64,000 nucleotides of DNA from Synechococcus sp. CBW1002 (GTDB taxonomy: Bacteria; Cyanobacteriota; Cyanobacteriia; PCC-6307; Cyanobiaceae). Shown here one piece after another: positions 1 through 7,425 of the stretch. A program made the position numbers and the translations under genes. The DNA is taken from contig NZ_CP060398.1 of the NCBI RefSeq assembly GCF_015840915.1, positions 3,596,001-3,660,000 on the forward strand. Reading direction: 5' to 3'. Positions within the stretch are counted from its first letter, which is position 1. Each line of letters starts with the position of its first letter. The notes beneath the pieces were generated by a model. The model worked only from the letters and a program-made list of their open reading frames with translations. It made no database searches and was not told the DNA's origin.

Positions 1-190
1 ATCCTCCAGGTAGAGAGCATCGATCCTGGCCATGATCCGCAGCGTCGATACACGGACCGGTGTCGGCCGGTAGTACAGCGTGGATCGAGGCAGCCCCAGC
101 AGCGCACACTGCCTGCTGATGCTGAGCTCGGGGTGGTCGTGATCGACCAGCTTGCGCAGTTCACGGGCATCAGAGCAGTTGAGACTTTTT
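1..190 (-). CDS. IS3-family transposase OrfB (partial, runs off window)
   Basis: This reading frame encodes the N-terminal part of an IS3-type OrfB, the DDE integrase subunit that is normally made as an OrfAB fusion. The visible part contains a segment reading HPELSISRQCALLGLPRSTLYY, the family's usual entry into the HTH_21 region before the rve catalytic core, which lies outside the window. No ATG is seen at the head of this frame, so it is probably expressed only by a frame switch from OrfA at the A8 run just upstream. About 60 residues are visible, so family membership is firm but integrity is unknown. Confidence 0.75.
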
Positions 191-457
191 TTTGAGCCAC
201 TCCAGCTCCATCTGCAGCCGTCCGATCTGCTGGAACAGCTCCGCCTCCTTGGCCTGCCCCTCCTCCTTGTCCTTGGTCTTCTTGCCTCGGGTGAAGAGCT
301 CGCTGGCACCGTCCAGGAGCTGCCGCTTCCACTGGCTCACCTGGATCGGGTGGATGGCGTGGTCGGCGGCGATCTCCTGGATCGTCTTGCGGCCACTGAT
401 CGCCTCCATGGCGACCCTGGCCTTGAACTCGGGGCTGTGGGTGCGGCGCTTGCTCAT
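170..457 (-). CDS. IS3-family transposase OrfA
   Basis: This 95-residue protein is the DNA-binding OrfA of an IS3 element. It starts MSKRRTHSPEFKARVAMEA and has the HTH_8 motif around residues 10-50 (TIQEIAADHAIHPIQVSQWKRQLL). A leucine-zipper-like coiled coil follows at residues 70-92 and ends in WLKKK. The length matches the family. The gene ends just past an A8 run where the reading frame of OrfB is entered. The terminal inverted repeat of the element, starting TGAGGTGGTC on this strand, lies upstream at about 537. Confidence 0.88.
   Translation of the reverse strand: MSKRRTHSPEFKARVAMEAISGRKTIQEIAADHAIHPIQVSQWKRQLLDGASELFTRGKKTKDKEEGQAKEAELFQQIGRLQMELEWLKKKSQLL
186..193 (-). other. A8 slippery run at the orfA/orfB junction
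   Basis: On the minus strand eight consecutive A residues precede GTCTC, within orfA codons AAA AAA AAG. OrfB lies in the frame reached by losing one A (or moving +1), not in the -1 frame usual for IS3 elements. This could mean transcriptional slippage on the homopolymer or an expanded, defective run. Confidence 0.6.
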
Positions 458-850
458 CGGTGGGAGCCCCTTTCAGGGGCGGTACCCCGCCTCAGAGGTT
501 AACGATGGGGCCTGTCCAGAAAAGCCAGACCACCTCAATCTGCTGGAACAGCTCCGCCTCCTTGGCCTGCCCCTCCTCCTTGTCCTTGGTCTTCTTGCCT
601 CGGGTGAAGAGCTCGCTGGCACCGTCCAGGAGCTGCCGCTTCCACTGGCTCACCTGGATCGGGTGGATGGCGTGGTCGGCGGCGATCTCCTGGATCGTCT
701 TGCGGCCACTGATCGCCTCCATGGCGACCCTGGCCTTGAACTCGGGGCTGTGGGTGCGGCGCTTGCTCATCGGTGGGAGCCCCTTTCAGGGGCGGTACCC
801 CGCCTCAGAGGTTAACGATGGGGCCTGTCCAGAAAAGCCAGACCACCTCA
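225..850. repeat. 313-bp perfect-looking tandem duplication of an IS3 end
   Basis: Bases 225-537 and 538-850 are near-identical direct repeats with a period of 313 bp. Each unit carries the terminal inverted repeat of the IS3 element (TGAGGTGGTC when read leftward from 537 and 850) and the first three quarters of orfA. The inner copy is fused to the complete orfA. The structure looks like one IS end inserted directly against another copy's end, or an unequal-exchange product. Confidence 0.9.
541..770 (-). pseudogene. Truncated duplicate of IS3 orfA
   Basis: The first roughly 75 codons are identical to the complete orfA at 170-457. After AELFQQI the sequence leaves the gene and reads through the inverted repeat of the neighbouring copy, giving a nonsense tail EVVWLFWTG. 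It lacks the coiled coil, the A8 run and any orfB, so it cannot make a transposase. It may still bind the IS ends through its HTH. Confidence 0.85.
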
Positions 851-976
851 GTCAATCAAGTTGTGGTTCTGGCCTCAATCTCATGGCGAGAGGGCCAGTT
901 TTCGTGTCGCCGCCTTGGTTTTGCCGGGCTGGGCCGGTGTTGCCGTTGATCGTGGCGGCCATGACGTCCGCGTCAA

Positions 977-1780
977 TTACGTTGGCGGGTTGCTGGAATC
1001 CTTGGAAACCCTTGCGGCAGCTGCCTTCTGCCGGTAGCTCTCGCCCTTGATCCCGATGATGTGGCAGTGGTGCACCAACCGGTCCACCGCGGCCACGGTC
1101 ATCGATCCGCTCGGGAAGATGTCGTCCCACTCCCGGAACGGCTGGTTGCTGGTCACCAGCAGGGATTTCCGCTCGTAGCGGTGGCAGATCAGCTCAAACA
1201 GCACCGAGGTCTCCAGTTCGCTGCGGCGCACGTAGGAGATGTCGTCGATCACCAGCAGGGCATAGCGATCGAGCTTCTGGAGCATCGCCGGCAGGTCGTA
1301 GGCCGCCTTGGCCTTCTGCAGCAGCTGCACCAGCGTGGTGGCCGGGAAGAAGCGGCAGGCCTGGTCCTGCGCCGCCATCGCCATCGTGATGGCAATGGCC
1401 AGGTGGGTCTTGCCCACACCGCTGGGACCAAACAGCAGCAGGTTCTCCGCCTGCAGGAGCCAGGTGGTCTGCCGCGTCAGGCCTTGGAGCTCCTGCCAGT
1501 GGTGGGGCTCGAGGTGCTGGTGGTCAAAGCCATCGAGACCTTTCTGCCACGGGAGATGGGCACCGCGCAGCAGGCGTTGCTGGCGGGCAATCTGCCGTTG
1601 TTCCAGTTCCTGCTCACAGAGGGCGTAGAGGAACTGGCCCGGGCTCCAGCCCTGGGCATCAGCCTGATCGGCCAGCGGCTGCCAGTGACTGCGGAAGCGC
1701 GCCAGTTTCAGCTGTTTGAGCAGGAGCGGCAGCGCCGCTTCCACCGCCGCAGAGCGCGGGCATGGGGACGAGGTGGTCAT
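977..1780 (-). CDS. istB: IS21-family helper ATPase IstB
   Basis: IstB is the AAA+ ATPase that assists the IstA transposase in target selection. From the chosen ATG the protein has 267 residues and begins MTTSSPCPRSAAVEAALPLLLKQLKL. The Walker A motif GPSGVGKTHLA lies near residue 113, Walker B LLVIDDI near residue 175, and a sensor-like LLVTSNQPF follows, as in DnaC/IstB proteins. Longer in-frame starts upstream read only shadow sequence of istA. The start overlaps the istA 3' end by about 120 bp, much more than the few bases usual in IS21. The protein looks intact. Confidence 0.88.
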   Translation of the reverse strand: MTTSSPCPRSAAVEAALPLLLKQLKLARFRSHWQPLADQADAQGWSPGQFLYALCEQELEQRQIARQQRLLRGAHLPWQKGLDGFDHQHLEPHHWQELQGLTRQTTWLLQAENLLLFGPSGVGKTHLAIAITMAMAAQDQACRFFPATTLVQLLQKAKAAYDLPAMLQKLDRYALLVIDDISYVRRSELETSVLFELICHRYERKSLLVTSNQPFREWDDIFPSGSMTVAAVDRLVHHCHIIGIKGESYRQKAAAARVSKDSSNPPT

Positions 1781-3254
1781 AGGTAGCCAGCAGGTGTTGG
1801 GGGATGGCGGGATCGGGGAGGCTCTGGCAACGGGGAGGAACGCGGAATCGCTGCTGCAGAGCCGACAGCGAAAGGGTCTGGCGGCGTTGGGCCTGCTCCA
1901 GGAAGGCGAGCACCAGCGCATAGGAGGCCACCCGCACCGCCACATACAGGGCCTCGACCATCAGCCGGGCAGCGGCGTCACGGTCACCGCCGACCAGGAG
2001 TTGCTGCCAGAAGTCCCACCAGCGGGAATCAGGGAAGAGGTAGCGCTGGTAGCGGCAATGGAGCAGGGCCCGGGGCTTGGCCCGCAGGGCATCGATCAGG
2101 TGCTCCAGATCGATGCACCAGGCCCGCTTGCCACCAGAGGCGCCATAGAGGCGGGGGAGCTGGCAGACCCAGTCGCTGCCCAGGAACACCACCAGCCGGT
2201 CGTGGTGCAGCCGCACCATGACCTGGCGGCCGATCAGGGTGGGCGGCACTGAGTAGATCACCTGCCGCACCTCGATCGTGCTGGTGCTGCGCACCCGCAC
2301 TGTGAGCAGCTCGTAGTCGGCAAAGCGGAAGGCCGGCAGGGGCCCCAGGTGCTCCAGCTCCTGCTCGTAACGCTGCTGCCGGGGGGCGTTGAGGGCACAG
2401 AACACCTCAGCGAGCAGCTGGGCGTATTCGGCGGGCTCCTCGAAATCGCAGCTGCCCCGCAGGATCAGCTTCTGCTCCAGCCGACGTTTCACATGGCCAT
2501 GGGGAGCCTCGATGATGCCGTTCTCGTGAGCCACGCCGCGGTTATTGCGGCTGGCACTGAGGCCGTAGTGGGCGCAGAGCGCCTGGTGGCGGGGGGTGAT
2601 GTCGAGGGCGTAGCTGCCATCCCGATTGCGGCTGGCGGCCGACAGTCGATCGGTGCGCAGCTCCTTGGGCACCCCACCGCAGGCGGCCAGGGCGTTCTGC
2701 AGCCCTTCTGAAAGGGCGACAAAGCTCTCGCCACCATGGATGAGTTGCCCATAAGCCCAGCCGCTCCAGGCCAGGCGGTAGTGGAACAGCAGGTGGGGAA
2801 ATGGTTCGCCGCGCAGGGTGATCGCCACCCGTTTCAGCCGGGTGAAATCGCAGAAGCCGATCTCTCCAGGCTGGTAGGCCAGCGGGAACATCACCTCCGG
2901 CGCTGGACCGTGCAAGGCCTTCCACTGCTGCACCCGCCGCTGCAGGGTGCGTTTGAGCGAACTCCAGTCTTGATCTGGCTTCTGCTCCTGCAGGTGCTCC
3001 AGCAGGGTGGTGGGCGTCAGGGCTGGATGGCGCTCCAGAAGCGGCAGCAACAGGGGCTCCCAGACCTCAGCCAATGGATCGGGCCGCCGCCGGCCACGGG
3101 GCTTGGCGGCTTTGGGTTGGAGGCGGCCAGCATCAATGCGGTGGGCACTGCTCACCGAAATGCCCGCCGCTGCGGCAGCCACCTCCTGGCGGCTGCCGGC
3201 TCGTCGTTTGGACATGTACAGCGCAATCTGTTGAGCGGTGAGGGGAGCAGGCAT
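1659..3254 (-). CDS. istA: IS21-family transposase IstA
   Basis: IstA carries out strand transfer for IS21 elements. The 531-residue protein starts MPAPLTAQQIALYMSKRRAGS (ATG chosen; another in-frame start lies 24 bp upstream) and has an N-terminal HTH segment. The DDE core is seen in IGFCDFTRLKRV (first Asp), ELRTDRLSAA (second Asp) and HENGIIEAPHGHVKRRLE (Glu). A C-terminal DNA-binding region follows. The C-terminus extends about 40 residues past the usual end into the istB frame (…[17 protein letters not shown]), suggesting loss of the original stop codon or a frameshift near the end. Confidence 0.87.
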   Translation of the reverse strand: MPAPLTAQQIALYMSKRRAGSRQEVAAAAAGISVSSAHRIDAGRLQPKAAKPRGRRRPDPLAEVWEPLLLPLLERHPALTPTTLLEHLQEQKPDQDWSSLKRTLQRRVQQWKALHGPAPEVMFPLAYQPGEIGFCDFTRLKRVAITLRGEPFPHLLFHYRLAWSGWAYGQLIHGGESFVALSEGLQNALAACGGVPKELRTDRLSAASRNRDGSYALDITPRHQALCAHYGLSASRNNRGVAHENGIIEAPHGHVKRRLEQKLILRGSCDFEEPAEYAQLLAEVFCALNAPRQQRYEQELEHLGPLPAFRFADYELLTVRVRSTSTIEVRQVIYSVPPTLIGRQVMVRLHHDRLVVFLGSDWVCQLPRLYGASGGKRAWCIDLEHLIDALRAKPRALLHCRYQRYLFPDSRWWDFWQQLLVGGDRDAAARLMVEALYVAVRVASYALVLAFLEQAQRRQTLSLSALQQRFRVPPRCQSLPDPAIPQHLLATYDHLVPMPALCGGGSGAAAPAQTAETGALPQSLAAAGRSG

Positions 3255-3349
3255 GAGCCGGTGCCCTGCGCATGGCAACCGGATTCAGCAGAGCCCCTCA
3301 GGAGCGGTCAACCTGTTTGGCGCGCCCCTCAACCAGATTGTCGCCGGAT

Positions 3350-3660
3350 ACCCCTGGCCATCACTGGAGGGAGGCTTGGAAGAATTGCGGGAGCTGCGGC
3401 CGATCCGCTCGCGCAGATGGGCCAGTTCGGTCGCCAGGGCGGTGAGCTGGACGCGGAGCTGCACCATCTCCTCCTGTTGAGCCAGGATGAACTCCCTGGC
3501 ACCAGCTGGCCACGACAACCAGTCCACCTCGGAAATGCCAGCAGGAGGGGCGCCCATCTCAAGCAGTCTCTGCCTGAGATGCAAACGGGAATCAGGACGC
3601 CGTCAAGGGTTCAGCAGAGACGATGTTCGCCGCGTGCTGTCCCGACCCCTGAATGCTTAC
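3350..3660 (-). pseudogene. IS66-family tnpC, N-terminal remnant
   Basis: The first ~77 codons (MHLRQRLLEMGAPPAG…SSKPPSSDGQG) and the upstream leader are identical in protein to the intact IS66 at 28288-29982. The left inverted repeat (GTAAGCATTCAGGGG read on this strand from 3660) is present. The gene is cut at 3350 by the IS21 element. Its remainder is not between 1 and 850, so it lies beyond the window or is lost. The outer end also touches the first IS5-like element, whose 4-bp target duplicate ACCT overlaps the last two bases of the IS66 end. Confidence 0.9.
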
Positions 3661-3662
3661 CT

Positions 3663-5431
3663 AGGGACTCCTGAAAAAGATTCTCGGCCCATCGGCGCCG
3701 GATTCGTCCGTTTGCTTCGCGTTAATCAGGCTGGCAAGCGCGGTGACATCAAGTCGGCCAGATCTCAAAAGCATGGCTTGCAGATGCCCTCAGGCGCTCT
3801 GATCGCTGACCAGGCCATAAAAAAGCTGTAGATCCACCCAAAAAGAAGGACAAAAAAGAGGCGCAGCAGCCTCAAGACCTTTTCCGCGCACATCACGACA
3901 AAGGCCATCGAGATGGAGGATTCGGCACCAGCTGGTAGACGAGCCATGATCAGATCCAGGGAATACTTGCGCTTTCCAGAGCCAAAGACGCCTTCCACTT
4001 CATTGCGTCGAGCTTGATCAGATCGGAGCTGGTGCTTGTGTGCAGTGGTGACATCAGGATCCTTGGGCGGGCGACCCAATCGCTTGCCGGAGAGGCGAAT
4101 ACCGTTCCTCGTGCAGAAATGCCTATTCTTGGCCGTGATATAAATCCGGTCGGCGCAGATTCGCTCTGGGTAAGATCCTGTATCCAGCTTGTATTTTTCC
4201 GCCTGAGCGATAAGGTCTTCTCCTTCGTTGTAGGGGTTCCAGCTTGTGCGGTGCAAGAACGGAAAGCCGTTTTGAACCGAAACACTGATTTTGGCTCCAA
4301 ACTCCACCGCAGCACGTGCTTTGCCTCGCACCATTGGGCGGATATGGGTCTGCACAAGATTCACCAGGCGGTCTGGAATGCTGTTGGTCTGAGAGGCGAG
4401 CAGAAGGCCCTGTTGCCGCTCCAACTCGCTGCAGGCCAACAACTTCTGCCACCAATGCCTCTTAAGCTCGGAAAGCCTTGCCCCGCAGCCGATCAGAGCA
4501 TCAATGGCCTTGAGATTCTGCCGCACATAGCCAAGCTGATGTTTAATGGCAGCCTTCACTTTGCGGCGACGTGGTCGTTTTTGCTTCGCCACTCTCAGGA
4601 AATGAGCACGAGCAAGGCCACGGTCGTAGCGAGGTCGATGTCTCCTGAATCCCGATGACTGACTGCACAGATCATCAATGACTCGCTCGGTCGTTGTGCG
4701 AGCCTCGTTGAGGAGCTTGAGGTCTCTGGGATAGGTGATGTCGGCTGGAGTGCAACTGGCATCAATCGTGAGAGTGCCCCAATTCTTTCCTTCTGGCCAG
4801 TCAGCAGGCTTGATCAACGCATCAAGTTCTAGCTGAGCGCCTCCTCCACTGGAATCACGATCATCATGGTCGTCATCGTCTGCTGCCTGAGCAAGTGCTT
4901 CCAGAAGGATCTCTTTGCCGCGCTGCACCACCAGCTCGTTGATACGGCGCAGATCCTCGTCAGAAAAACGCTTGCGAAAGTGCACCATCATCGAGGCATC
5001 AAACGGTGCCTTAGCTGTGTAGCCCGCAAAGCCGAGAAAGAACTGAATATAGGCGTTCTCTCTGATCTGATGGACTGTCTCTTCGTCGGTGAGCCCTAAC
5101 TTCTGTTTGATGTAGAGAGCACCAAAGGCCATTCTCACTGATTTGGCTGGAGCGCCAATTGTGGCGCTGAATTGAGGGGCATAGGTTTCTTCCAGCTCAT
5201 CCCATGGGATCAGCCCCTCCAGTTGAACCCAGCGATTCTCGGGATCAAGTGTGCCGCCAAATGGCAGGTGGAACTCCTTGATTGAGATCTGACCGTTATT
5301 GTGCCTCCGGTACATATGGAACGATCAGGAGTAAAGGCAATCACGGATTGCCTGATTCACGGCCACTTTAGCGGTTTCTCATGCTTGAGACCAGCTGCGG
5401 CGCAATGGATCTGGATTTTTCAGGAGTCCCT
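3663..5431 (-). mobile_element. IS5-like element, copy 1 (1,769 bp)
   Basis: Ends are imperfect inverted repeats AGGGACTCCTGAAAAA at 3663 and its complement ending at 5431. Flanks are ACCT on both sides (3659-3662 and 5432-5435), consistent with a 4-bp target duplication. It carries one transposase gene and is followed after only those 4 bp by a second copy of the same size. Confidence 0.85.
3765..5315 (-). CDS. IS5-family transposase, copy 1
   Basis: This 516-residue protein is a DDE transposase of the long IS5 type. The N-terminal DUF772-like region (PENRWVQLEGLIPWDELEETYAP…YIQFFLG) is followed by catalytic residues seen in LTIDASCTPADITYP (first Asp), CADRIYITAKNRHF (second Asp) and RNEVEGVFGSGKRKYSLD (Glu). 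A hydrophobic stretch precedes the C-terminus. The frame is intact. It differs from copy 2 at one residue only (Thr here, Ile there, in the segment HR-T/I-SWNPYNEG). Base composition is lower in GC than the host genes, suggesting recent arrival. Confidence 0.88.
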   Translation of the reverse strand: MYRRHNNGQISIKEFHLPFGGTLDPENRWVQLEGLIPWDELEETYAPQFSATIGAPAKSVRMAFGALYIKQKLGLTDEETVHQIRENAYIQFFLGFAGYTAKAPFDASMMVHFRKRFSDEDLRRINELVVQRGKEILLEALAQAADDDDHDDRDSSGGGAQLELDALIKPADWPEGKNWGTLTIDASCTPADITYPRDLKLLNEARTTTERVIDDLCSQSSGFRRHRPRYDRGLARAHFLRVAKQKRPRRRKVKAAIKHQLGYVRQNLKAIDALIGCGARLSELKRHWWQKLLACSELERQQGLLLASQTNSIPDRLVNLVQTHIRPMVRGKARAAVEFGAKISVSVQNGFPFLHRTSWNPYNEGEDLIAQAEKYKLDTGSYPERICADRIYITAKNRHFCTRNGIRLSGKRLGRPPKDPDVTTAHKHQLRSDQARRNEVEGVFGSGKRKYSLDLIMARLPAGAESSISMAFVVMCAEKVLRLLRLFFVLLFGWIYSFFMAWSAIRAPEGICKPCF

Positions 5432-5435
5432 ACCT

Positions 5436-7204
5436 AGGGACTCCTGAAAAAGATTCTCGGCCCATCGGCGCCGGATTCGTCCGTTTGCTTCGCGTTAATC
5501 AGGCTGGCAAGCGCGGTGACATCAAGTCGGCCAGATCTCAAAAGCATGGCTTGCAGATGCCCTCAGGCGCTCTGATCGCTGACCAGGCCATAAAAAAGCT
5601 GTAGATCCACCCAAAAAGAAGGACAAAAAAGAGGCGCAGCAGCCTCAAGACCTTTTCCGCGCACATCACGACAAAGGCCATCGAGATGGAGGATTCGGCA
5701 CCAGCTGGTAGACGAGCCATGATCAGATCCAGGGAATACTTGCGCTTTCCAGAGCCAAAGACGCCTTCCACTTCATTGCGTCGAGCTTGATCAGATCGGA
5801 GCTGGTGCTTGTGTGCAGTGGTGACATCAGGATCCTTGGGCGGGCGACCCAATCGCTTGCCGGAGAGGCGAATACCGTTCCTCGTGCAGAAATGCCTATT
5901 CTTGGCCGTGATATAAATCCGGTCGGCGCAGATTCGCTCTGGGTAAGATCCTGTATCCAGCTTGTATTTTTCCGCCTGAGCGATAAGGTCTTCTCCTTCG
6001 TTGTAGGGGTTCCAGCTTATGCGGTGCAAGAACGGAAAGCCGTTTTGAACCGAAACACTGATTTTGGCTCCAAACTCCACCGCAGCACGTGCTTTGCCTC
6101 GCACCATTGGGCGGATATGGGTCTGCACAAGATTCACCAGGCGGTCTGGAATGCTGTTGGTCTGAGAGGCGAGCAGAAGGCCCTGTTGCCGCTCCAACTC
6201 GCTGCAGGCCAACAACTTCTGCCACCAATGCCTCTTAAGCTCGGAAAGCCTTGCCCCGCAGCCGATCAGAGCATCAATGGCCTTGAGATTCTGCCGCACA
6301 TAGCCAAGCTGATGTTTAATGGCAGCCTTCACTTTGCGGCGACGTGGTCGTTTTTGCTTCGCCACTCTCAGGAAATGAGCACGAGCAAGGCCACGGTCGT
6401 AGCGAGGTCGATGTCTCCTGAATCCCGATGACTGACTGCACAGATCATCAATGACTCGCTCGGTCGTTGTGCGAGCCTCGTTGAGGAGCTTGAGGTCTCT
6501 GGGATAGGTGATGTCGGCTGGAGTGCAACTGGCATCAATCGTGAGAGTGCCCCAATTCTTTCCTTCTGGCCAGTCAGCAGGCTTGATCAACGCATCAAGT
6601 TCTAGCTGAGCGCCTCCTCCACTGGAATCACGATCATCATGGTCGTCATCGTCTGCTGCCTGAGCAAGTGCTTCCAGAAGGATCTCTTTGCCGCGCTGCA
6701 CCACCAGCTCGTTGATACGGCGCAGATCCTCGTCAGAAAAACGCTTGCGAAAGTGCACCATCATCGAGGCATCAAACGGTGCCTTAGCTGTGTAGCCCGC
6801 AAAGCCGAGAAAGAACTGAATATAGGCGTTCTCTCTGATCTGATGGACTGTCTCTTCGTCGGTGAGCCCTAACTTCTGTTTGATGTAGAGAGCACCAAAG
6901 GCCATTCTCACTGATTTGGCTGGAGCGCCAATTGTGGCGCTGAATTGAGGGGCATAGGTTTCTTCCAGCTCATCCCATGGGATCAGCCCCTCCAGTTGAA
7001 CCCAGCGATTCTCGGGATCAAGTGTGCCGCCAAATGGCAGGTGGAACTCCTTGATTGAGATCTGACCGTTATTGTGCCTCCGGTACATATGGAACGATCA
7101 GGAGTAAAGGCAATCACGGATTGCCTGATTCACGGCCACTTTAGCGGTTTCTCATGCTTGAGACCAGCTGCGGCGCAATGGATCTGGATTTTTCAGGAGT
7201 TCCT
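5436..7204 (-). mobile_element. IS5-like element, copy 2 (1,769 bp)
   Basis: It has the same length and orientation as copy 1, beginning AGGGACTCCTG at 5436. Its right end reads CAGGAGTTCCT, one base different from copy 1. The left flank is ACCT (shared with copy 1) and the right flank ACGT, so the tandem could come from insertion of one copy at the end of another or from tandem transposition of a dimer. Confidence 0.85.
5538..7088 (-). CDS. IS5-family transposase, copy 2
   Basis: This is an intact 516-residue DDE transposase, the same as copy 1 except for Ile in place of Thr in HRISWNPYNEG (G to A at 6020 against 4247 by alignment). The catalytic segments TIDASCTPADITYP, CADRIYITAK and EVEGVFGSGKR are all present. 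Two intact genes of the same kind, 220 bp apart, in the same orientation give a pair prone to homologous collapse, so the tandem is likely young. Confidence 0.88.
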   Translation of the reverse strand: MYRRHNNGQISIKEFHLPFGGTLDPENRWVQLEGLIPWDELEETYAPQFSATIGAPAKSVRMAFGALYIKQKLGLTDEETVHQIRENAYIQFFLGFAGYTAKAPFDASMMVHFRKRFSDEDLRRINELVVQRGKEILLEALAQAADDDDHDDRDSSGGGAQLELDALIKPADWPEGKNWGTLTIDASCTPADITYPRDLKLLNEARTTTERVIDDLCSQSSGFRRHRPRYDRGLARAHFLRVAKQKRPRRRKVKAAIKHQLGYVRQNLKAIDALIGCGARLSELKRHWWQKLLACSELERQQGLLLASQTNSIPDRLVNLVQTHIRPMVRGKARAAVEFGAKISVSVQNGFPFLHRISWNPYNEGEDLIAQAEKYKLDTGSYPERICADRIYITAKNRHFCTRNGIRLSGKRLGRPPKDPDVTTAHKHQLRSDQARRNEVEGVFGSGKRKYSLDLIMARLPAGAESSISMAFVVMCAEKVLRLLRLFFVLLFGWIYSFFMAWSAIRAPEGICKPCF

Positions 7205-7247
7205 ACGTCAGGACTGCTTGACACAGACTGACTCATGACACACGAAC

Positions 7248-7296
7248 GACACAACTGCGAAACCCGTTGCAACAGAACGGGTCTCGTAGTTGTGTC
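7248..7296. terminator. Long hairpin downstream of the giant gene
   Basis: A 21-bp stem with three mismatches (arms 7248-7268 and 7276-7296) encloses a 7-base loop. It lies 130 bp beyond the stop codon of the giant surface-protein gene, between it and the IS5-like copy, and could end transcription from that side. No T-run follows on the minus strand, so a role as Rho-independent terminator is not certain. The remaining bases 7205-7425 hold no gene that I can see. Confidence 0.5.
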
Positions 7297-7425
7297 AGTC
7301 AGCCAGGTTCGGCTCTTTACGGCTTGGCCTCGAACTCTCTTTCCCAGGAAGACCTAATTATATCGGATGTCGGTCGCTGAGAAAAGTAGCGCCGCAGTCA
7401 GTTTACCTTCTTCAGAAGTCCCAGC

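Larger units (their letters stand above)
851..3349 (-). mobile_element. IS21-family element (istA-istB) inserted in an IS66 gene
   Basis: The two-gene istA-istB cassette is bounded on the right by a clean junction at about 3349-3350. There the sequence leaves IS66 tnpC, which is identical up to that point with the intact copy at 28364-29884. On the left it abuts the IS3 end at 850. The exact IS21 terminal repeats could not be resolved by eye, so the left boundary may have been trimmed by the IS3 insertion. Confidence 0.75.

Noticed and set aside
4014-4658. 214-codon plus-strand frame in both IS5-like copies
   Set aside because: It is the exact complement shadow of the intact transposase gene and is repeated only because the element is.
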